The position numbers were made by a program, and so were the translations under genes. This document shows positions 56,861-64,000 of a stretch of DNA of 64,000 nt, one piece after another. Position 1 is the stretch's first letter. Every line of letters begins with the position of its first letter. This DNA is from Halichondria panicea (Eukaryota > Porifera > Demospongiae > Suberitida > Halichondriidae). Location: contig NC_087377.1 in NCBI RefSeq assembly GCF_963675165.1, positions 9,565,122 through 9,629,121 of the forward strand, written 5' to 3'. The notes under the pieces are model-generated. The model saw only the letters and a list, made by a program, of their open reading frames with translations, did not search any database and had not been told where the DNA came from.

Positions 56861-57570
56861 CATGGGCAAGTAAACAAGACGGTAGTAACATAATAACGTA
56901 TGACCAGTATATACATGTACATACGTCAATTTGTAATTATACATGTAGACTAAACATCACAGCTACTGCCAAAATAAGGCTTTGTTCAGTCAAATGAAGG
57001 TGTCTATTGCACAATATACAGCACTCACTATAATATAAAGGCATTTAGAAATACTCACGACAAATTATATGCCGAAGAGAGGTACGGAAAAGTGGACATA
57101 AATTTAGGTCAATTTGTCATTTTATCACCATGTTGTGAACTTTTCTTAGTACTTAGCAGGGCCAACTCAACACCATTTCATTCCTTACCTAATTCTCTAT
57201 CAACAACATCATCAATCTTTAATATTGCTTGTATAACAAAAAAGATATAGGTACAGAAAGTCATTCCAGTTTGAAAATGCTGCCAATTTCTGATATAGGA
57301 CTGGTAAATAAGGTCCCAATAAATAATAAGTATCTACATGGTAAGAGAGGCTCTAATAAATACTGCTACTAGTTTTAGTGCTTTACCTTTGTCCTAGAAC
57401 AGGAGAAAACCTTGTCTTTGTATCTCTGGACGGGCGTGATTTAGCACTTATAGCTGCGTTACGCGCAGCCTGGATTGTCCACAAGGCCCCAAGTTCATTA
57501 CATTGCATTGATAAGCCCACGTGATCCCGTTTCCAATCCCTCTTACTACACTATCTATGGATAAACCCGG

Positions 57571-59764
57571 TGTCATAGGATAGAACCTCCGGGCGACAGT
57601 TTCTCCCCCGGAGCCTGCGGTCTTAGGACAATGCCTCCCCCCCCCCCCCCGGTGGTTTCGTCCTAGGACAGAATCCCCGCCCCCAGGATATATCATCCGG
57701 GTACATGTACCCTGTCAAAACCTGTCAAGGCTTTAGTATAATAAGCGTGCGCGTGCATGTGAAATGTATAGACTGTTAGCAATCAGAATGGCTACTCAAC
57801 AAGAGTATGAGGACATACTGCTGTACAAGACTGCTGCCAGCAATGCTGGCCAGAAGAAATACAGAGACGGGCTTTCCACTAATGACAAGAGAAGTATAAG
57901 AGACAAAGTTCAAAGATATGCTCTGCAGCAACAATGCTTATACCTGCCTGAGAAGGACAGCACTGGCATGCATAGAATGAGAAGAGTTGTGGTGAAGCAA
58001 GAGGAGAAAAGCAGGATACTAAACATGTGCCACGATGGACTGGATGGAATGCATTTTGGGAGAGACAAGACCTATGGAAAGGTATATTTATCATCATATC
58101 TTATAAAGTATAATTATATCTGTTTCATGCATGTAGGTTGCTCAGGATTTCTACTGGAAAGGCCTACATGCTGACGTCATACAGCTCTGCAAGCACTGCG
58201 ACAAATGCCAACGAACGAATCACCAACTGCAGAAGCCCAGAGCAGAACTACACCCCATCCCTGTGACAAAGGTCTGGTACAGAGTTGGTATTGACTTGGT
58301 AGGACCTCTACCTGAAACAAGCTCTGGAAACAAGTACATTATATCACCCTCTCAGACTATTTCTCTAAGTGGCCTGAGGCTGCCCCACTCCCATCAAAAT
58401 CAGCAGAAGGTGTAGCAAAATTTCTGTTTGACACATTTTGCAGGCATGGGTGGCCAAAAGTGATTCAATCAGACCAAGGAAGAGAGTTTATCAACGAAAT
58501 CAACACCCGACTTTTTCAGTTGACTGACATACAGCACTGCATGCGTATCAAGTGCTTACCACCCACAAGCATGTCTATTTTCTTGGTAGAATATTCTGTA
58601 TAAGCTGTGTATATATCTTGTACAATTCTTAGACTTCTGTGTATATGATTATAGGGAACGATGTGGCTGAAGACCCTAGATCTAAACCTCTTTGACAAAC
58701 AAGTGTTGAGTGCAATAGGTGGTATGCTCTCCGACAAGCATATGCGTGTAGCCCACCAGTTATTATCGATGCAATTCCTTAAGTTTGAAGGCTGCTATAA
58801 TACTCTCTTGGCCCAATTAAAGGCATTTCCACCAGTTTCCAATAATCAAGGCCCAGGTAAGACAACGTTTATGTAATTATGATAATTTTACTTGTACACG
58901 TGCAGCTGTGCAAATCTTCTTTGTTGAAGAACGACAGCACTGGATTGCCACTTCTCTGTTTAAGGGTGAACTGTATTTGTACGACAGCTGCTTCAATGGA
59001 ACGCTTTCCCCAAGTACTGAGCTCCAGATAGCACAAGTGTATAGCCCATTAATTCAATGCAATGGGCTGTTGATTTCTGTGGTGGCTCTCCAGCAGCAAG
59101 AGGGTGCTAACAACTGCGGACTATTTAGCATTGCTGCTGCATATCACGCTGCTATGAACGATAATGTGGATTCTCTAGTGTTTGATGAGGCCAAAATGAG
59201 AGCACATCTCATTAAGTGCTTTGAGAAGGGCAAACTCTCACAGTTCCCTCGCACAAAGAAAGCGATGCCCAAAAGACCAACACCACAAACCATTGCCATT
59301 ACAATATACTGCATGTGCAAGAGACTGGACTCTTTTGAGGATATGGTCATGTGTGACAAATGTAGTGAGTGGTATCACTATCGCTGTGCCAAAATTCGCA
59401 AAGAACCAGTAGGTAATTGGTTTTGTTCTGGTTGCATCACTTTATGATTTGTGCACTTTTGGTTATATTTATTGTACTTCTTTCTCTTGCATTGTTGTAT
59501 ATATTGAGTATTGAGATCTATAACATAATAGATACAGCATCTATTGCATCTAGTTAGGCTTTGTCTATGGCTGTTTACTTCGTAGCCTAGACTAGTCCTC
59601 TCAGATTACCTATGGACTGACTTTCACCTGCACCGCAGAATGGGGGAGCTCTGGTCCTGGGGTAGGAGCTTTTGTCCTAGGACAGAAACTCCGGGGGGAG
59701 GATTTATCCTAAGGACGGAACCCCCCCGGAGCTCCTGTCCTGGGGGAGGCCGTGTCCTGTGACA
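57571..59764. mobile_element. Ginger-like DNA transposon with CCGG target duplication
   Basis: The ends read TGTCATAGGATA and, inverted, TGTCACAGGACA. CCGG lies immediately outside both (57567-57570 and 59765-59768), giving TGT...ACA termini with a 4-bp duplication, as described for Ginger elements. GC-rich subterminal zones repeat TCCTAGGACA and CCCCCGGAG. The element is inserted next to the right end of the 55374-57560 element. It carries the integrase/Ulp1/PHD gene described separately. Confidence 0.75.
57788..59447 (+). pseudogene. Integrase + Ulp1-type protease + PHD finger, frameshifted
   Basis: Exons 57788-58081, 58137-58585, 58655-58856 and 58906-59447 join at GT-AG sites. The start at 57788 (MATQQEYEDI) is preferred over 57764 because of its A at -3 and G at +4. 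Exon 2 has an H2C2-type zinc finger (FYWKGLHADVIQLCKHCDKC), then integrase core blocks YRVGIDLVGPLP (first Asp) and IQSDQGREFINE (second Asp). It is one base short of keeping frame, with the break near 58340, and the segment that should bear the catalytic Glu is not recognisable. Exons 3-4 are open and encode a Ulp1/C48-like domain with His (RQHWIATS), Asp (LYLYDSC) and Cys (GANNCGLFSIA), followed by a PHD finger (CMCKRLDSFED, CDKCSEWYHYRC, WFCSGC). Such combinations are reported for Ginger transposases. The element is probably unable to encode an active integrase itself. Confidence 0.78.
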
Positions 59765-59769
59765 CCGGG

Positions 59770-60130
59770 AATCTTCGACTGAGGGCTCTATCCAATTAAA
59801 GAAAGGTAGGGGCAGGGCCAGACAAAGAGAAATTTTGAAAAAAGTCAAATCTGGTTGTAGCCTCCTGTTTATCGAAAATCAAGTGTATTTATAGATACTT
59901 ACCGTCTACTCTTAGCTTTTACTAGCCCGTATGAAATTTTACAACGAATATCTCTTCATCTGGCCCTCTGGAAGGTACTTAGCTACATATAGATACCAAT
60001 AAAGCTTGCTGAAAGTACTTACTGCTCTTATAAATTGACGCAAAAAATAGTCTATGTACTTGCGGTTTTGATGCCCACTTTTCTCATTCATGCATCTTCA
60101 TAATCATGGCATTCTTACACAAAAGAATAA
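59770..60130. other. Spacer between the two DNA transposons
   Basis: No gene recognised. Only AT-rich unique-looking sequence lies between the Ginger-like and Merlin elements. Confidence 0.35.
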
Positions 60131-60132
60131 CA

Positions 60133-61696
60133 GGATCAGGTGTCATATACGGCACCTCGCTAATTAGATTCATAAACGTGTGGGCAAGACACAGGAAGCC
60201 ATGTGCAAGTCCTTAGCAACACAAAATCAATGTACACAGCAAAGAAGATCTGGCTACATAACCAAAAACAGTGACTGAGTGAGTCAGTAAAATAATAATA
60301 CCAATGGTTGACTATATAGTGTTAAATAATACCAATGGCTGACTAAAATCCTGGTTAAATAATGTTGAATAATGGTAGAGATGTAAGAACTGCCATTCTC
60401 ACTCTCACACAGGTTATTGTTGTGCTATTTCCCCAAGAATGGAGTTGAAGGCATCCTTGTGGCTAGTGGTAAATCTTTCCCTCCACATAAATTCATCCAA
60501 ATAGCTTGGAAGTTGATGACCGTCACATCCTTTCATCCTCTTGAATTTTGTTTTGACACGGTTCCAGTAGGATTCCACATTCTGGGTATGTGTTCCAGTT
60601 ACCGGGTCGACAAAATGCAGTGAGTGGTTTACAGCAGAATAACTGCTGAAATTGGGAAGAGAAAGCATGTTGTTGTACGCTGCCCACTGGTCTGAGTGAA
60701 TGGTTGTTCCAGGAGCTACATGAGCCTGGATGATAGGCAATAGAACGACAGCTCTTCGGTCATTCACAATCTCCATGTATCCTAGAGCTGGTGTTACCGA
60801 TGTATCTACCAAACCAAACACCCATATCTCTTGCATTGTAGCTCTTCCTCTGTGATGCTGTTTGTATGTGTACAGCACAAACGTACACTAATGTATAATT
60901 TATATATTAATTCACCTTTGGTTTGTGTCGGAATAGAGATTCATCGATCTGCACTGTTATACCAGGCCCACCCAGAATACACGGTGTGTTGACAAGCTTG
61001 GCGGAACAAACTTCCCTCAACCACTGGTATACATTGATCGCAGTTTTTTTCTCCACTTCTGCCAGCTGGTCTGTACTAGTTACAGGGAACTCCCACGCCC
61101 ATAAGTGAATTATCATCAGCCACTTCTGTAGAGTTAGTTTTGATTTGGAAAAAAAACTTCCGTGTCTTATTGATTTTCTTGTTTTGCATTGCCTGCACCA
61201 CCAACTAACTTGATCAGACACATCACGTCGTGGTTTTTCGGACATTGGGATGTTACACCTATTGTGAATGGTCGTATATAATTTGTTGCTGCTACATTGC
61301 TTATTAATTTTTATTAACAGTTGCTGCTACATTGCTTATTTTATTATTATTTATCAGTTGCTGCTACATTGCTTATTTTATTATTATTTATCAGTTGCTG
61401 CTACATTGCTTATAATTAATAATTGATTTTTATTATTTATAATTATTTATCAGTCAACTCATGGTTGGTTATACCTTGAGCAATCACAGGTAGATGCCAG
61501 CAAGTGTCTCTGTCTTAAATACTGGATGATACCTGCCACTCCACCAAACAACACCGGTCCTATCACCAAAAAAGACATAGTTTGTATTCTACTTCTTCAA
61601 TTTCGCGGTAAACTTGCAGCAAGCACATGGCTTCCTGTGTCCCGCCCACACGTTTATGAATCTAATTAGCGAGGTGCCGTATATGACACCTGATCC
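60133..61696. mobile_element. Merlin DNA transposon, apparently complete
   Basis: Inverted ends of about 80 bp begin GGATCAGGTGTCATATACGG at 60133, with the complement ending at 61696. Within them GCTAATTAGATTCATAAACG and GACACAGGAAGCCATGTGC are almost unchanged between the two ends. The interior encodes an uninterrupted transposase. No 8-9 bp target duplication, usual for Merlin, could be seen outside the ends, so the true terminus may differ by a few bases or the duplication has decayed. Confidence 0.88.
60414..61578 (-). CDS. Merlin (IS1016/ISXO2-like) DDE transposase
   Basis: Three exons on the minus strand: 61578-61475, 61258-60916, 60857-60414. The introns (216 and 58 bp) are GT-AG and the phases join exactly, giving 296 residues with no stop. 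Exon 1 and the start of exon 2 supply paired cysteines (STCDCS, RCNIPM, WWCRQCKTRKS), a zinc-ribbon like that of ISXO2 transposases, followed by IRHGSFFSKSKL. The catalytic Asp, Asp and Glu are in VQIDESLFRHKPK, TIHSDQWAAYNNM and HTQNVESYWNRVK, all intact. WVFGLVD is the usual block after the first Asp. Length matches the family. The first intron contains about four copies of TTGCTGCTACATTGCTTATT. The intact frame and near-identical ends suggest a young, possibly active copy; that is inference. Confidence 0.92.
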
Positions 61697-61793
61697 GACT
61701 TCTTCTTGACACGTGACATCAATTGCAATGAATAACATTAATAATGGTTATGAATCTCATTAACACTACATAATCTACATCATCTACATTAAA

Positions 61794-62650
61794 TGTTGGT
61801 AATGAATAAAATTAATCTTATCAGTGCCTGACCCAGGCCTTAACTACACAGAGCTTTATCTGGTTGTGATCATTATTTTTGTTTGTACGCGCATGTGGAC
61901 AGTTGTACCATGTGCCATGAAGTGAACTTATGATAATCAGTCAAGTTGATAGTTGTTAATCTAACTGAGTAGGATAAGCGAATACGCTGCTTGTGTGTAT
62001 ACTTAAGCAGTGGCGTAGGAAGCACGGGTGCTCAGGGTGCTGGAGCACCCCCTTATCTCAAGCTACCTTACCTACTTGCTCCATGAACTTTCAGAGCAGC
62101 TAGCTAGAAGTCCAGCTAGTAGCTAGCTATTAGTTACTAAGCTAGCTATACTAGCATAGTTATGTACACAGTACAAAGGTCAGCTAGATGAACCACATCG
62201 TAGATATCTCTTATAAAGAGCAAGCACATTGCGAATCTGCAACAAGCAAGTCTCCTCTCATTTTTGACATTAATGGTAGCCATGAACAGCTACTAAAGAG
62301 GGTAGCTAGACTATAGATCAAGTGTAATTGGATCCTAAAATAGACATGCTGTAGTTAAAACGTTCGTTTTCTTCACTGCGAAGATTAAAACGTTCCTCCG
62401 AAGTACAATGACACATGCAATGCAATCTTTTTTATTGTATATTCATACCCACTTAACAGATTCTATAGATTTAAAGTATATAGCATAAAAATTTTGATAC
62501 TGATAATTTTATACCAAATTTGCTCAGAATTAATCTCCGGGAATGTAGAGTGCCAAAATTTTCCTGGGGCAAGCCCCGGACCCCCAGATTTGTAAAGCAC
62601 CCCCTTACAAAAACATCTTCCTACTCCTCTGTTAAGATCGCCTACTAACA
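61794..62650 (+). mobile_element. Probable 5' LTR of BEL/Pao element, interrupted
   Basis: TGTTGGTAATGAATAAAATT at 61794 could open, and CGCCTACTAACA at 62650 closes, a TGTT...AACA LTR. The closing side directly precedes a primer-binding-like sequence. A hAT-like element (62008-62631) sits inside; without it the LTR would be about 230 bp. The matching 3' LTR lies outside the window, so the left boundary is a guess (TGTT at 61954 is an alternative). Confidence 0.45.
62008..62631. mobile_element. hAT-like element with TTAAG target duplication
   Basis: CAGTGGCGTAGGAAGCACGG at the left; the complement of the right end is CAGAGGAGTAGGAAGATG. TTAAG flanks both ends (62003-62007 and 62632-62636). 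Inner GGGTGCT/AGCACCCCC words are inverted. No transposase frame. It interrupts the presumed LTR, so it inserted after the retrotransposon. Confidence 0.75.
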
Positions 62651-62670
62651 TGGTCCTTCGAACCGGATCC
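62651..62670 (+). promoter_or_regulatory. Primer-binding-site-like sequence
   Basis: TGGTCCTTCGAACCGGATCC immediately follows the AACA end. TTCGAACC is complementary to the conserved T-arm of tRNAs, and similar leaders precede gag in BEL/Pao elements. This fixes the LTR/leader border. Confidence 0.55.
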
Positions 62671-62710
62671 TTCTAAAACTTAGGGAGGAAATCGATAGGC
62701 GAAAAGAAAA

Positions 62711-62835
62711 TTACTCAACGGATTAACTCTAATTGTACGAACAGAAGCAAGTTTACTCAACGGATTAACTCTAATTGTACGAATAGAAGCAAGTTTACTC
62801 AATGGATAATCTCTAATAGTGCGGAATTCGCCGGA
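62711..62835 (+). repeat. Three 42-bp tandem repeats in the retroelement leader
   Basis: TTACTCAACGGATTAACTCT begins units at 62711, 62753 and 62795; the third is diverged (AATGGATAATCTC). The array ends 13 bp before the gag ATG and would lie in the 5' untranslated leader. Confidence 0.8.
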
Positions 62836-62847
62836 AGAAAGTACAGC

Positions 62848-64000
62848 ATGACTGATTCAGAAAACTTGGCAAGAAAACGGAGGATAAGAGGAGGTCACAG
62901 AGGCTCTGCTACAAGGTCAATGAACACAGTTGAAGCTCTGCTGGCTGAAGAAGAACCTGACCCAGCCCGATTGGCACAACTCAAGTTGAGCCTTGAGGAA
63001 AAACTCAGCACCCTGACACGATTGGACTCGGAAATATTGGACCTCACTGAAAATGAACACTTAGAAGGCGAGATTCTGGAGTCTGACGAATTCAAGGACG
63101 GAGTGTATAGAGCAATTGTGCAACTTGACCGTGCAGCCACAAGTAGGGCTGCAGCTCCTATTATTGTTCCCACTACTGTTCCTGTTGTTCCCACTACTGT
63201 TCCTGCTGTTCCCACTACTGTTCCCACTACTGTTCCTGCTGTTCCTGCTGTTCCCACTATGGTTCCTGCTGTTTCTGCTGCTCCCACTACTACTGTTACT
63301 ACTGACCCACCAGTCAGTACAGCCCTGGCTACCGGGACATCAACTACCAGGACAGTGACGACAGGGACGACTCCAATCTCCACTCCAGCAGTCATTCCCA
63401 CGCTTGGAGTTCGTCTACCCAAGATCACGATGCAGCCATTCGACGGTGATGTCACGAACTGGACTTCATTTTGGGATTCATTTGACTCAGCAATACACCG
63501 AAATGCAGGTCTAAACGAAATCGACAAGTTTAACTACCTTCGTTCCCTACTGAAGGGGTCTGCACGAGACGCAAATATCTGGTTTGATGCTCACAGAAGC
63601 CAACTACACTGAGGCCATTTCGATTCTGAGACGCCGTTTTGGCAACAAGCAGCAGATTATATCCAAGCACATGGACATCCTCATGGGGACGGATGCTGTA
63701 ACGTCCCCCAATAATGTGAAGGCCCTACGTCACTTCCATGACATTGTTGAATCGAACATTAGAAGTTTGAAGGCATTAGGAGTGGCGGCAGAAACGTATG
63801 GAAGCCTACTTGCGTCTGTCCTGATGAATAAACTTCCTAATGATTTGCGCTTGATCATCGGGCGCAAGATTGGTGAATTAGACTGGCAGCTGGACACCAT
63901 CATGACCGAACTGCTACAAGAAGTTGAAGCCCGTGAACGAGCGAACCCATTGCGATGCCCCAGCCCGAAGAGGGGAAATGGAAAGACACCACCAACAGCT
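62848..64000 (+). pseudogene. gag: BEL/Pao gag, 5' part, with one frameshift; cut by window edge
   Basis: The frame opens with ATG at 62848 (MTDSENLARKRRIRGGHRGS). Residues 25-90 are helical and charged. About 105-190 is a Val-Pro-Thr low-complexity region from repeated CCCACTACTGTTCCTGCTGT units. Then comes the conserved Pao-type capsid block (LPKITMQPFDGDVTNWTSFW, DKFNYLRSLLKGSARDA). The frame stops at 63612, but the neighbouring frame continues the same domain to the edge of the window (NKQQIISKHMD, HFHDIVESNIRSLKALG, VLMNKLPNDLRLIIGRKIGE). The simplest reading is one extra base in the AAA run near 63573-63575. Whether the copy is otherwise functional cannot be told because pol lies outside. 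A large frame on the opposite strand here is a shadow. Confidence 0.85.

Larger units (their letters stand above)
55374..57560. mobile_element. CCATAGATAGTGTAG element, 2.2 kb, with ATAAA duplication
   Basis: CCATAGATAGTGTAGTAAGA at the left is mirrored by TCTTACTACACTATCTATGG at the right, each followed inward by GGGATTGGAAACGG or its complement. ATAAA flanks both ends (55369-55373 and 57561-57565), a 5-bp target duplication. A hAT-like MITE (55867-56466) is nested inside. Minus-strand exon-like remnants lie at 56583-56860. The 457-bp element at 47799 has similar ends. Confidence 0.75.

Noticed and set aside
62651..62670. Possible tRNA gene suggested by TTCGAACC
   Set aside because: No acceptor, D or anticodon arms around it; position after an LTR end fits a primer-binding site.
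62895..63527. 210-codon frame on the strand opposite to gag
   Set aside because: Shadow of the gag frame; its Val/Gly/Thr composition mirrors the gag repeat zone.

Overview
The window is animal nuclear DNA. It is AT-rich and gene-poor, its genes have short exons with ordinary GT-AG introns, and it is crowded with transposon remnants. A roughly 1.4 kb nuclear copy of a mitochondrial large-subunit rRNA keeps long, bacterial-like conserved blocks. Together with the receptor style (Ig, FN3-like and sushi domains with tyrosine motifs) and the transposon mix (Merlin, Ginger-like, BEL/Pao, hAT-like, many MITEs), this suggests a demosponge. That assignment is inference; no database was searched.

The main gene content is three paralogous transmembrane receptor genes plus a relic. 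Receptor 1 (minus, 25237-22176) has 12 exons and an open 680-residue frame. An Ig-exon relic lies at 27312-27660. Receptor 2 (plus, 41292-44297) has 10 exons, one frameshift and one nonsense codon. Receptor 3 (minus, 54903-47368) has at least 13 exons, with one phase gap unresolved. All share a plan: signal peptide, Ig-like domain, FN3-like domain, further extracellular modules, a sushi-like C-terminal module, two hydrophobic segments on separate exons, and a tail with four tyrosine motifs. Receptor 2 has an ectodomain like receptor 1 but a tail like receptor 3, which points to exchange of signalling tails between paralogs.

Other coding DNA: a broken RecQ-like helicase fragment (1800-2167, minus); an unrecognised 174-residue single-exon gene ending in amphipathic helices (7576-8100); a broken HExxH metalloprotease-like gene (33299-34787); an apparently intact three-exon Merlin transposase inside long inverted repeats (60133-61696); a Ginger-like transposon carrying a damaged integrase, a Ulp1-type protease domain and a PHD finger (57571-59764); and the 5' part of a BEL/Pao retrotransposon running off the right edge (gag from 62848).

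The rest is mostly repeats. These include about ten copies or relics of a TACCGTATAGCGGG MITE family; hAT-like elements with 5-bp target duplications; a large foldback element (9709-10394); a telomere-like (TTAGGG-related) array at 13015-13498; and a group of elements with similar ends (TATGG...CATTTGTGTCA) whose interiors hold quite different short-motif arrays. Several elements are nested, so relative insertion ages can be read locally.
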